A program made the translations under genes and the position numbers. A DNA stretch of 64,000 nucleotides from Teredinibacter sp. KSP-S5-2 (lineage in GTDB: Bacteria > Pseudomonadota > Gammaproteobacteria > Pseudomonadales > Cellvibrionaceae): assembly GCF_032773895.1 (NCBI RefSeq), contig NZ_CP120416.1:3315001-3379000 (forward strand). The letters are read 5' to 3'. The notes beneath the pieces were generated by a model that did no database searches, had not been told where the DNA came from, and saw nothing but the letters and a program-made list of their open reading frames with translations. Shown piece after piece: positions 9,259 to 18,234 of this stretch; the first letter of the stretch is position 1; each line of letters begins with the position of its first letter.

Positions 9259-10989
9259 ATGACCAGTAATTCAAAAGACCATTTAAAACCCGTCGCTCTG
9301 CTTGAACAGCTTACGCTTCCCGCTCAGGATCTGCCCAAACTGTCCTTTGCCGGAACCAAAGCCAGTAAAGTTGCAGACTGGATTAATGGCCTTAAAGCAA
9401 CTCAGGTTAACCAAACCAGCGCGCAGCTGTATCGGAGTCTGCCAGAACTGCCGCGTTTAAAAACCGATGTAGCCACCCGGTTTGACTCTCTGGAAGCCTG
9501 TCGGCCAACCGTACAGCATTGCAACCACGGGCTTTCCCATTCTTTCTTACAAAAACCACTGGTGTTACCCGAAGCCGCACAAAAAGCAGCAATTGTGAGC
9601 CAGGCGATCCAAAAAGCTATGGTGGACGGCTACTCAGTATGTATTCGTGACCTGTGTCTGCAGAAAAAACTAAAAGCTGCCTCTCTGGACATGCTAGCCA
9701 AATGCCTTCACCGCAGTATTACAGGTATAGGCCTGATGTTTCTCAGAAACTATCAGATATATACGCAAACACCACCAGGGCTGTGGCGTCGTCTGCATAT
9801 GTTTTACCTTATCGCAGAATACTACGACCTGCTAGACAAGCCAGTAATGGATCCACTGCTTAGCTTTTCTAAAGCAACGTCTGTACAGGCAGCATACCTG
9901 CGAGTGGTAATGCTGGCGTCAGCGAAGTCTAACCAGCTGAGCCAAACAGATGTTTCATTGTGCTACCAGACTTTTGAAAGCTGGAGCCAATTCATTAAGA
10001 CTTACCCGGAGATGACCGATAACAGGGACAACTTCCTGGTTATTGATCTGCTCAACGACATGCCTCCGGTATACAAAGCCCGACTGCAAGAAGAGCAGCA
10101 GGAAGCTGTATTGGAGCTGGACTTTAAACTTCTGCTGGGACAACTCGCCAAACAATCAGGCGACGCAACCGACATCATTGGCGATTCCAGCACGCTGAAA
10201 GTCCCCAAAGACTTCCCTGCACCCTTACTTGACCACCTGCTCAATACCTGGGGCAATATCGCGTTACGCAAGCAGGAACGAAAAGAAACTCAAACACTGG
10301 CTGAAGCTTGCGTAGGCTTGGTTGACTGCCACTATTTTGTCTCTGGAGGACAGCACTTCGAAGACTTTGTGGGACAGGAAGGTGATACCTCATCAGTGTT
10401 TGGCCGGGTGAAAGAAGCTCCCTCTTCCGGGTTTACACCTCTGGAATCCAAACACAGCGGTAACGAATTTGACCGTCCCGTGTACAAGATATCGCTGCAA
10501 AATGTCAGCGCAGGCGGATATTGCGTGTTGTGGAAGGGGCAAGTACCCTCCAGACTTCAAGCGGGTGAGTTAATCGGTATAAAAGAGATGGGGCGCAGAA
10601 CATGGAATATCGGTGTCGTAAGATGGATTCGACTGATGAAAGGGGCCTCTCAACTCGGTATTCAGCTTCTGTCATCTCAAGCACGCCCATACGCTCTGGC
10701 CAGAACCTATGATATGGGCGGTTATTCAGAGTACATGCGCGCCTTGCTCTTACCGCCATCAAAAGTCGCAGATATTCCCTCTTCCCTGGTGACGGCCGCC
10801 ATTCCATTCCAGGAATTTGATAAAGTAAGATCCTTCGATGGAGATACCGTGATAAACCTGAAGTTAGATAAATGTGTTTTTTCTACTGGGAGTATGCAAC
10901 AGTTCTCATTCAAGGCACTCGATGGGGGGAGCCAGGTGACAAAACCGACCAAAAGTGAAGCGGACGATTTTGATTCCGCCTGGGAATAA
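9259..10989 (+). CDS. Uncharacterised 576-residue protein with PilZ-like segment
   Basis: Not assigned to a named family. Residues 1–400 are mostly helical and include a run rich in Leu/Gln, without signal peptide or membrane segment, so the protein is probably cytoplasmic. Residues ~405–485 resemble a PilZ domain: LQNVSAGGYCV gives the N-x-S-x-x-G signature (N415, S417, G420), and later strands WNIGVVRWI and GASQLGIQLLS have the spacing of the PilZ barrel. The upstream arginine pair (RxxxR) that clamps c-di-GMP is not visible, so binding may be weak or lost. fimX follows 173 bases downstream on the same strand; a hypothetical gene occupies the same place in Pseudomonas. It may be a partner of FimX in type IV pilus control (inference). 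Confidence 0.7.
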   Translation: MTSNSKDHLKPVALLEQLTLPAQDLPKLSFAGTKASKVADWINGLKATQVNQTSAQLYRSLPELPRLKTDVATRFDSLEACRPTVQHCNHGLSHSFLQKPLVLPEAAQKAAIVSQAIQKAMVDGYSVCIRDLCLQKKLKAASLDMLAKCLHRSITGIGLMFLRNYQIYTQTPPGLWRRLHMFYLIAEYYDLLDKPVMDPLLSFSKATSVQAAYLRVVMLASAKSNQLSQTDVSLCYQTFESWSQFIKTYPEMTDNRDNFLVIDLLNDMPPVYKARLQEEQQEAVLELDFKLLLGQLAKQSGDATDIIGDSSTLKVPKDFPAPLLDHLLNTWGNIALRKQERKETQTLAEACVGLVDCHYFVSGGQHFEDFVGQEGDTSSVFGRVKEAPSSGFTPLESKHSGNEFDRPVYKISLQNVSAGGYCVLWKGQVPSRLQAGELIGIKEMGRRTWNIGVVRWIRLMKGASQLGIQLLSSQARPYALARTYDMGGYSEYMRALLLPPSKVADIPSSLVTAAIPFQEFDKVRSFDGDTVINLKLDKCVFSTGSMQQFSFKALDGGSQVTKPTKSEADDFDSAWE

Positions 10990-11035
10990 TGCGATCAAGC
11001 TCAAATCTTCCTTTGAATTTTCTCACTTAGAAAAT

Positions 11036-11065
11036 TTGAATCAGTTAAACTTGTCCACTTATAAA
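11036..11065 (+). promoter_or_regulatory. Candidate sigma-70 promoter for fimX
   Basis: TTGAAT at 11036–11041 and TATAAA at 11060–11065 with an 18-base spacer, about 100 bases before the fimX ATG. Just upstream an 8-pair inverted repeat (11016–11023 and 11029–11036) could end the preceding transcript or bind a regulator. Confidence 0.4.
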
Positions 11066-11162
11066 TGCATAGAATGTCAAGGGAAAGCAGCTATATTTAG
11101 ATAAACGCACTGCTTTTCCTACCGACTGTATTTTCGGCAATAGCAATAATATAGAACAGGGT

Positions 11163-13256
11163 ATGAATCAAAATTCAACAATACGATTACTAATTCTCAA
11201 CGACTCCCGTTCCGAAGCTGAACGCCTAATCAGCATGCTTCACAACGCAGGTCGCCCAGTGCGAGCCACCCACGTTGAAAGTGAAGAAGCGCTTAATAAA
11301 CTACTGCTAGAAAAATCCTGGGATTTGATGATCGCCCTGGATACAACGAGTAATGTTCCACCAACAAACGCAATCAAAACCATTCAACGCCTCAATAAGG
11401 ATATACCAACCATTCTCCTTACAGACGAAGAAGGCTCAAAGCCTGCCGTCGATGGGATAAAACATGGAGCCCAGGATGTAGTTCGCTTGGATGAAGATCA
11501 GCATTTGCTATTGGTGATTCAACGAGAAGTCAACAACAGAGAAGAACGGAATAAAAGGCGGTTTGCTGAGCGTAGGCATAAAGAAATAGAAAAACGAAAC
11601 CAACAACTGCTCGACAGCTCTCGCGACGCTATTGCCTATATTCAGGACGGTATGTTTCTGTATGTAAACGATTCTTTTGCCGAGCTACTGGACTATGAAT
11701 CACGAGATGACCTGGAGTGTATGCCGGTTATCGACATTACAAAAAAATCAGATCAGGAAACAATTAAACAGTTTCTAAAAGAGTTTTTCCTGAAAAACAC
11801 CGATCAGGACAACTCAGCCCTGGAGTTCACTGCGCTAACCGGTTCCGGCGAAGAAAAGAAAATCAAAATTCAGGTCAGCAAATCCAATTACGACGAAGAA
11901 CTGTGCATTCAATTTCTAATTCGTACCAAAGGTGTGGATAGTGAGGAATTAGAAGCGCAATTGGAACAAATCAAAAACCAGGATATGGCCACTGGTTTGT
12001 TCAACAAAAACTACCTGATGGAATCCATGGATGGCCTTGTCGATAAAGCCCTAAACAAAGAATACAGCAGCGCGCTATTTCACATTGGCATCGAAGACTT
12101 TATGGAAACCGTCCAAGGGAAATTGGGCATTGCTTCAGTGGATACGGTAGTGGCAGCTATCGCCAATCAAGCGAAAGCTCTGGTTAAGAAAAACGATGTG
12201 CTATGTCGCTTCAGTGAAGACACATTCATGTTACTCGTGCCTAAAATCGATGCGGGAACAGCACTGAAACGCGCCGAATCCCTCTGTCAAAAATTACGCG
12301 ATTACGTGGTCGATATTCAGGGAACAACCCTGCACTTTAATTACAATATCGGCATTTCGTTAATAAACGAAACCAGCACCAACTCGGAAGTCCCGGTTGA
12401 ACATGCGTTGAAAGCCCTTGAGCTTGCCCGCAAGGCAAACGCCGAAGACAACGCGGTATTTGTTAAGATTTACGAGCCAGAGAACCGCTCCGAATCAAAA
12501 GCAAATGTGATACACATGGTGCAATCAGCTCTGGATAAAGGAAGGTTCAAGTTGTTGTTCCAACCGATACTCAGCCTGCGCGGCTCGGATATGGAGCATT
12601 ATGAAGTGTTACTGCGTATGTTGGATAGCGAAGAAAACGAGATTTCACCGAACGATTTTCTCAGTTCAGCCGCCAAGATGGGTGCCACAACAAAAATCGA
12701 TCGCTGGGTGATTCTGGAATCCATAAAAATGCTTTCCGAACACCGCTCTAATGGCCATAACACACGCCTAATGATTAACCTGAGCAGGGAATCATTACTC
12801 GATGCAACCTTGGCTCCCTGGCTGGCAGTGGCATTCAAAGCCGCTAAACTGCCCACTGAAGCGATCATCTTTCAAATGAAAGAAATTGATATCAACGACC
12901 ATCTAAACGTGGCCAGCACTTTTACCAAGCAGTTAGCCGAGTTGGGATGTGAAACCAGTGTCAGCCATTTTGGCTGTGCACTAAACCCCATGAATACCCT
13001 GAAAGCTGTTTCAGCAACGCACGTTAAGATTGACGGTTCATTTACTCAGGACCTGCAGAGCAACGCGGACAATACCGAAGCACTTAACGAAATTGTCAGC
13101 GAGTTGCATCAACTGGATAAAATCACCATAGTGCCATTTGTGGAGAATGCTTCAGTATTGTCGAAGCTATGGCAAACTGGTGTTCACTATATTCAGGGGT
13201 ATTATTTGCAGGAACCTGCAGATTCAATGAACTATGATTTCGATATGGAAAGCTAA
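11163..13256 (+). CDS. fimX: FimX-like degenerate GGDEF/EAL protein
   Basis: Cyclic-di-GMP effector of twitching motility. The 697 residues follow FimX order: REC-like (about 5–120), PAS (about 150–260), GGDEF (about 280–420) and EAL (about 440–690). The GGDEF signature is replaced by SEDTF (351–355), so no cyclase activity is expected. The EAL signature is EVL (481–483), the same variant known in P. aeruginosa FimX. The later DDFGTG metal loop reads SHFGCA, so no phosphodiesterase activity is expected either; a binding-only EAL domain is likely. The REC phospho-acceptor pocket also looks irregular. serB follows convergently, as in Pseudomonas. In that group FimX localises at the pole and acts on PilB/PilZ. 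Confidence 0.9.
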   Translation: MNQNSTIRLLILNDSRSEAERLISMLHNAGRPVRATHVESEEALNKLLLEKSWDLMIALDTTSNVPPTNAIKTIQRLNKDIPTILLTDEEGSKPAVDGIKHGAQDVVRLDEDQHLLLVIQREVNNREERNKRRFAERRHKEIEKRNQQLLDSSRDAIAYIQDGMFLYVNDSFAELLDYESRDDLECMPVIDITKKSDQETIKQFLKEFFLKNTDQDNSALEFTALTGSGEEKKIKIQVSKSNYDEELCIQFLIRTKGVDSEELEAQLEQIKNQDMATGLFNKNYLMESMDGLVDKALNKEYSSALFHIGIEDFMETVQGKLGIASVDTVVAAIANQAKALVKKNDVLCRFSEDTFMLLVPKIDAGTALKRAESLCQKLRDYVVDIQGTTLHFNYNIGISLINETSTNSEVPVEHALKALELARKANAEDNAVFVKIYEPENRSESKANVIHMVQSALDKGRFKLLFQPILSLRGSDMEHYEVLLRMLDSEENEISPNDFLSSAAKMGATTKIDRWVILESIKMLSEHRSNGHNTRLMINLSRESLLDATLAPWLAVAFKAAKLPTEAIIFQMKEIDINDHLNVASTFTKQLAELGCETSVSHFGCALNPMNTLKAVSATHVKIDGSFTQDLQSNADNTEALNEIVSELHQLDKITIVPFVENASVLSKLWQTGVHYIQGYYLQEPADSMNYDFDMES

Positions 13257-13271
13257 TCGCTTCCCATATCG
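13241..13271. terminator. Hairpin across the fimX stop, between convergent fimX and serB
   Basis: Inverted repeat 13241–13253 / 13259–13271, 12 of 13 positions pairing, loop TAATC region containing the fimX stop codon. No T run follows, so it may be a weak bidirectional terminator or an mRNA-stabilising hairpin. Confidence 0.4.
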
Positions 13272-13280
13272 AATAATGCT

Positions 13281-14495
13281 TTAACGGCTTATTTCTCTAT
13301 CCCGAAATCCCATCAGGTACAAAATCGCGTCCAGCCCAAGGGTTGATATAGATTGCTTGGCTTCCGCTTTGACCAGCGGTTTTGCCCTAAAGGCAATCCC
13401 TAAACCTGCGATACTCAACATGGGCAAGTCATTGGCACCATCGCCAACGGCAACCACCTGTTCAAGTGAAATTTTCTCCTGCTCCGCCAATTGTCTTAAT
13501 AACTGAGCTTTCCTTTGCCCATCGACAACAGGCTCAATCACATTCCCGGTCACCTTGCCATCAACAATTTCCAGCTCATTGGCATAGACATAATCTATTC
13601 CCAGTTTTTGCTGTAAATAGCGGCCAAAATAATTAAACCCGCCAGACAATATGGCAGTTTTGTACCCAAGGCTGTTCAAGGTGGTAATCAGTTTCTCAGC
13701 CCCTTCCGTTACCGGTAGTGAAGCGGCAATATCTTTCAGTACCGACTCATCCAACCCTTTGAGTAACGCCATACGTCGACCAAAACTCTCGCGAAAATCA
13801 ATTTCCCCACGCATTGCCGACTCGGTAATGGCTACTACTTCATCCCCGACCCCCGCAGCCTTTGCCAACTCATCAATGACTTCCGCCTCGATCAAGGTTG
13901 AGTCCATATCAAAGCAAACAAGACGTCGCGTTCGACGATACATATTGTCCTTCTGAAAAGCGATATCAACATCCAGCTTGGTCGCCAAATCCGCCAACTC
14001 GGCCCGCAAACCAGAAACGTTTTCCACTTTGCCGCGAGCAGAAAACTCAACACAGGCAATTGAGCTTGGATCATTATGATCAAGTGGAACGCGCCCGGAT
14101 AAACGACTAATGTTATCGATGTTCAGCCCTTTGGCGCTGACAATAGAGGTCAAGGCCTCAATTTGCTGAGCCGTAATTTGACGGGCAAGCAGCGTGACGA
14201 TATGGCGAGGCTTTCCCTGTTGTTTTACCCAATCGTTGTAACTCTCTTCGGAAATAGGCTGAAACCGGACCTGCATACCAATTTCATGCATACGATAAAG
14301 AATGTTTTTTACAACTGGAGAAGAATCAGAATATTCTGGAATCTCAACGAGGATACCCAAGGATAAAGTATCATGAATGACCGCCTGACCAATATCGAGG
14401 ACATTGGCATTACTTTCGGCCAAAATACGGGTTACTGCCGACGTCACAGCAGGTCGATCATGCCCCGACAGGCTAATTAAAATTAATTCGCTCAC
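13281..14495 (-). CDS. serB: Phosphoserine phosphatase
   Basis: Last step of serine synthesis: dephosphorylates O-phospho-L-serine. The 404-residue form matches the long Pseudomonas type, with two N-terminal ACT domains (about 1–80 and 98–180) ahead of the HAD phosphatase. The nucleophile motif is FDMDST (D196, acid/base D198), followed by the SGGFNYFG (motif II) and VGDGANDLPML (motif IV) blocks. The start at 14495 (MSELILISLSGHDRP) gives a complete first ACT domain. It is divergent from the YtjB-like gene (49 bases apart) and convergent with fimX. Confidence 0.96.
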   Translation of the reverse strand: MSELILISLSGHDRPAVTSAVTRILAESNANVLDIGQAVIHDTLSLGILVEIPEYSDSSPVVKNILYRMHEIGMQVRFQPISEESYNDWVKQQGKPRHIVTLLARQITAQQIEALTSIVSAKGLNIDNISRLSGRVPLDHNDPSSIACVEFSARGKVENVSGLRAELADLATKLDVDIAFQKDNMYRRTRRLVCFDMDSTLIEAEVIDELAKAAGVGDEVVAITESAMRGEIDFRESFGRRMALLKGLDESVLKDIAASLPVTEGAEKLITTLNSLGYKTAILSGGFNYFGRYLQQKLGIDYVYANELEIVDGKVTGNVIEPVVDGQRKAQLLRQLAEQEKISLEQVVAVGDGANDLPMLSIAGLGIAFRAKPLVKAEAKQSISTLGLDAILYLMGFRDREISR

Positions 14496-14544
14496 CTTAC
14501 TACTTCTATTTCAATTCAGACTAGGCCATTATAACTTTTTTCAT

Positions 14545-15651
14545 ATGACTATCGTGGAGAAGCGTATCTTGCAATTCAACTTTCGAGTGGTACCACCACA
14601 ACTTTCGTTACTTATAGGTGGTCTCCTTGGCGCACTTCTCATAGCGGTCGTTAGCTTACCAAGTCTATTCGAAGACAAGGAAGCATTATTTAATCAATAT
14701 GGAGAAAGCCTGGCTCTATTGTCAGCCAACCATGCCGCAGAAGCCTTTCCCAGCCAAAACCAGGTTGAGCTCAGACTTATTTTATCCGAGTTAAAAAAGA
14801 TACCTTCGGTAGAAGTTGCCACAATTCACGACATAGAAAACCATCTGCTCGCCCAGGCGGGTAAACACGCCGAATCAGATGACCTTATCAACTTCACCTC
14901 ACCGATTGTTATCCACGACAGTATTGCGGGTTACCTAACCGTTACCCTCAACAAATCCGACTACGGCAATCAACCCGTTCTTCAGAGAGTTTTTGTGGTT
15001 ATCGGCACATTGCTGATTCTCATTGTTTGGCTAACGATAAAAACCAATTTCATTGAAATTCATCGAACACCAAAACCAGAAACCAACCACATATCAGAAA
15101 TAGAAGAACAGGAGAATGACAGCCAACTTCCAGAGGAAGAAATGACAGCATCGCCTAAAGTCTATGCTGTCATCCAGATAAAAAACCTGGGTGTACTTAA
15201 TCAACAGCTTAACCATTCCACACTGGCCAAAACCCTAAATAAAGTCGGAAAAATTACCAGCGATGTACTCGCCTTGTACAGTGGGGCAGGTTACGAAATT
15301 GAGGGTGACTGCTACACGTTAAGCTTCAATGCAGAGGATGACGTCCACGAAGCGCTGTTCAGGGCAGTGTGCAGCGCCCACTTGATCGTTGAGCTGGCAA
15401 GTATTATTCACAATATTCCCCTCGACCTCGCCGGCTTGGTTTCAGCAAACAAAAATGACCTGACTCCTGTAAACATTCCGGTAGCAGGCATTCAGCTGGA
15501 CGAATCCGCAGCCGAAGATGACCTGATTATTCGCAGATTGCGCTTTATGGATGTTAGCGAACAGGACGGCCAAAAAATAATCTCGGGCTTTGAACAACCC
15601 TTTAAGAATCTATTGGAAAACCAAAGAAAACAGTTGGCCAAACTGGTTTAA
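14545..15651 (+). CDS. YtjB/SMP_2 family membrane protein
   Basis: Inner-membrane protein of unknown function. The 368-residue product has an N-terminal membrane segment (about residues 17–36), an extracytoplasmic stretch of about 110 residues, and a second segment (VFVVIGTLLILIVWLTI). A charged linker rich in Glu and a cytoplasmic domain of about 150 residues complete it. In E. coli the related gene ytjB (smp) is also divergent from serB, which supports the family call. The frame is open further upstream to 14404, inside serB; I take the ATG at 14545 because it starts just past the serB promoter side and places the first membrane segment normally. Confidence 0.75.
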   Translation: MTIVEKRILQFNFRVVPPQLSLLIGGLLGALLIAVVSLPSLFEDKEALFNQYGESLALLSANHAAEAFPSQNQVELRLILSELKKIPSVEVATIHDIENHLLAQAGKHAESDDLINFTSPIVIHDSIAGYLTVTLNKSDYGNQPVLQRVFVVIGTLLILIVWLTIKTNFIEIHRTPKPETNHISEIEEQENDSQLPEEEMTASPKVYAVIQIKNLGVLNQQLNHSTLAKTLNKVGKITSDVLALYSGAGYEIEGDCYTLSFNAEDDVHEALFRAVCSAHLIVELASIIHNIPLDLAGLVSANKNDLTPVNIPVAGIQLDESAAEDDLIIRRLRFMDVSEQDGQKIISGFEQPFKNLLENQRKQLAKLV

Positions 15652-15833
15652 CCCAGACATATAGAGTCCATTTGCTTGGCCTAGCTCAAGTAGTTGTTTT
15701 TTCTTATTTACAGCCTGTCTTAAAAGTGTCATCTTTCTGTTTTTGAAATACGTTGTCACTTAAATTTCATACTCGCTGTTTAATCTTCGTGCCAAAAGGG
15801 TCTTCATGCCCAGGTATTACAACGAAGAAAGAT

Positions 15834-17582
15834 ATGCCAATGGACTCAACCAGTATGATCAGCATTGAGCAAGCTGTTACCAATAAATTTCCAAGCTTTG
15901 CACGGAAACCAGGGATTATCCGTAGACCTACGATTTCCTTACTCAAACGGCTTATTTATGAGGATCAGATCAACGATTTCCTCGCTAATAATAAAGAAGC
16001 GAAAGGCTTCGACTTCATCGATAGAGTCTTTGAATATTTCAACTTCAGTTACACAGTCAGCGCTCAAGATAAACGTAATATCCCCGCAAGTGGCCGCGTG
16101 GTCATATTCGCCAATCACCCTATTGGCTCGTTAGATGGTCTGGCGATATTACGCTTGGTCAGTGAGGTACGTACAGACGTAAAAATCGTAGCAAATGACC
16201 TATTGAGTCATTTTGGCGGACTGTCAGAGCTTCTCATTCCAATTGATAATATGACTGGTGGTAGCGCACGCAAAAGCTACAAACGTGTGCTCGCAGCACT
16301 TGAGCAAGAGCAAGCGATTATTGTTTTCCCCGCAGGTGAAGTTTCCCGTGCAAGGCCAACGGGGGTGAAAGATACTCACTGGCAACCGGGCTTTATCCAC
16401 TTTGCTCGACGAGCAAAAGCACCGTTACTACCTATCCATATTGGAGCAAAAAATTCATTGCTCTTTTACGGCGCATCCATGTTATTTAAGCCTCTGGGAA
16501 CAGCCTTACTTGCTCATGAAATGTTTAATAAACATTCTCGGGTAATCCGGTTTCGCATTGGCGAGCTTATTCCCGAAGCCTCTCTCCGATCAAAAAGCCT
16601 GCATGACCGAACACTACTAAAAAATCTTAAGAAGCATTTGTACAAAGTCGGCAATCGAAGACGCCCCCTTTTTGAAACGGAAAAGACAATTGCTCACCCG
16701 GAAAATCGCCAAGCCTTACAGGAAGAACTTCGTCAGGCAAAAATACTTGGCGAAACACGGGACAATAACCGTATATACCTTGTCGACCATAAAGAAAACT
16801 CAGCAGTCATACGTGAAATCGGTCGCCTTAGAGAACTGACGTTTCGTAGAGTTGGAGAAGGAACTGGGCAATCAAGGGATCTGGATGAGTTCGATGTACA
16901 TTACAAACATCTTGTACTTTGGGACAGGGAAAAGCTGGAAATCGCTGGAGCCTACCGCATTGGTGAAGGCAAAACGATCATGGAAAGCATGGGAGTTTCC
17001 GGGTTTTATACCAGCACTCTCTATAATTTTTTCCCAGTGTTCGAGAACTACCTAACTCAGGCACTGGAACTCGGACGCAGTTTCGTTGCACCAAATTATT
17101 GGGGTAAAGCCAGCCTGGATTATCTGTGGCAAGGGCTTGGCGCATACCTTGCTCACCACCCAGAAGTTCGCTACGTTATTGGCCCGGTAAGCATGAGTGC
17201 CGATTATCCTCGAGAACTTAAAGATATTTTGGCCTACTTCTATCGTCACTATTATCCATGCAACCAACCATTAGCAGAAGCGCATCATCCCTATGAGCTT
17301 TCCACTACAACGGTTGCAGAGCTTAAACAAAAATTTGGCGATAGAAACAGGGAAGAAGCCTTTGATTATATGCAGAAGTGCTTTCAGGAACTTGGCCACA
17401 AGCTTCCGGTTTTATTCAAGCAATATGCGGCTATATACGAAGAAGGTGGTTTTCAGTCTATTGTGTTCAGCGTGGACCCTGACTTTGGTGATTGTCTGGA
17501 CGGACTTTGCATGGGAGACCTGAGCAAACTAAAACCCAGTCGAAGAAAACGTTATATAGAAGATCAAAAACTATCTATCTAA
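15834..17582 (+). CDS. Bifunctional acyltransferase, OlsF-like (PlsC-like + hemolysin-type GNAT)
   Basis: Likely two-domain acyltransferase. The N half (about 70–290) is a PlsC-like lysophospholipid acyltransferase with NHPIGSLDG (H95 to D101) and FPAGEVSRA. This is the NHPxGxxDG subfamily, not the classical HX4D spacing. The C half (about 310–560) is a GNAT-type 'hemolysin' acyltransferase domain (REIGRLRELTFR, VAPNYWGKASLDYLW, VIGPVSMS). That domain order is that of OlsF, which makes ornithine lipids: N-acylation by the C domain, O-acylation by the N domain. The function is inferred from architecture. I choose ATG 15834 (582 aa); the frame extends to a TTG at 15753 without good support, and ATGs at 15840 and 15855 are alternatives. 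Confidence 0.75.
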   Translation: MPMDSTSMISIEQAVTNKFPSFARKPGIIRRPTISLLKRLIYEDQINDFLANNKEAKGFDFIDRVFEYFNFSYTVSAQDKRNIPASGRVVIFANHPIGSLDGLAILRLVSEVRTDVKIVANDLLSHFGGLSELLIPIDNMTGGSARKSYKRVLAALEQEQAIIVFPAGEVSRARPTGVKDTHWQPGFIHFARRAKAPLLPIHIGAKNSLLFYGASMLFKPLGTALLAHEMFNKHSRVIRFRIGELIPEASLRSKSLHDRTLLKNLKKHLYKVGNRRRPLFETEKTIAHPENRQALQEELRQAKILGETRDNNRIYLVDHKENSAVIREIGRLRELTFRRVGEGTGQSRDLDEFDVHYKHLVLWDREKLEIAGAYRIGEGKTIMESMGVSGFYTSTLYNFFPVFENYLTQALELGRSFVAPNYWGKASLDYLWQGLGAYLAHHPEVRYVIGPVSMSADYPRELKDILAYFYRHYYPCNQPLAEAHHPYELSTTTVAELKQKFGDRNREEAFDYMQKCFQELGHKLPVLFKQYAAIYEEGGFQSIVFSVDPDFGDCLDGLCMGDLSKLKPSRRKRYIEDQKLSI

Positions 17583-17589
17583 TCCGATA

Positions 17590-17627
17590 TGCATCTTAAC
17601 CTGTTTTACTTATCTGGTTAGGATGCA
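17590..17627. terminator. Hairpin between convergent olsF-like and smr genes
   Basis: Arms 17590–17601 and 17616–17627 form a 12-pair stem with one G–U pair and a 14-base loop, directly after the acyltransferase stop. No long T run, but the position between two convergent genes suits a bidirectional terminator. Confidence 0.5.
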
Positions 17628-17651
17628 ACAAATATCTTCCAAAGTTTATTC

Positions 17652-18224
17652 TTATTTGTTTTTTAAGTTTGCCTCTCTGGCCTGCTCGCTTTTTTTATCA
17701 CTCTTTTTGAGTAACACATAGGTTGCACCATAGCCGCCGTGCCATTTTTGCGCAGTGTGATACGCCAAAACTAAATCTAACTGTGGTAACCAGTGATTAA
17801 CATGGCTTTTAAGTAATGCTGGTGTATTTCTACCTTCACCTTTTCCATGAGTAATTAACGCCATACGTACATCATTCGACACACAATCCGTGACAAATTG
17901 AAATACCGCTTTTCGAGCTTGTTCCACCGTTAAGCGATGGAGATCCAAGCGTGCATCAATCTGATACTTTCCTTGACGGAGATTGCGATAGACGCCATGT
18001 TGAACCCCAGGCCGAACAAAACTTAGAACATCATAGGGATCAAGCATCACCTCTGGTGCACTTGATAACGGATCTTCTTCCGGCTTTTGCTCATTTTCTG
18101 CAGCCACTCGACGAACCGATTTATCTACATTTCGATCAGCAGATTGCTTAACCGCCACTCGCTTTTCGAAATTTATCGGCTTAACATCACCGCCCAGTAG
18201 ATTGCTAAAATCTTCGTCCGACAT
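17652..18224 (-). CDS. Smr domain protein
   Basis: Small MutS-related (Smr) domain protein, a nuclease-like fold in proteins of DNA or RNA surveillance. The 190 residues comprise a variable, charged N half and a C-terminal Smr domain from about 92 to 175. The domain's markers are present: LDLHRLTVEQAR, ITHGKGEGR and GGYGATYVLL. This is the stand-alone type (YdaL/SmrA-like), without MutS. It lies 10 bases past ppnN and is likely in the same transcript. The C-terminal tail is rich in Lys/Glu. Confidence 0.88.
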   Translation of the reverse strand: MSDEDFSNLLGGDVKPINFEKRVAVKQSADRNVDKSVRRVAAENEQKPEEDPLSSAPEVMLDPYDVLSFVRPGVQHGVYRNLRQGKYQIDARLDLHRLTVEQARKAVFQFVTDCVSNDVRMALITHGKGEGRNTPALLKSHVNHWLPQLDLVLAYHTAQKWHGGYGATYVLLKKSDKKSEQAREANLKNK

Positions 18225-18234
18225 AACACAATCA

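Noticed and set aside
15753-15833. TTG-initiated 27-residue N-terminal extension of the OlsF-like protein
   Set aside because: No ribosome site and non-domain residues; ATG 15834 is preferred.
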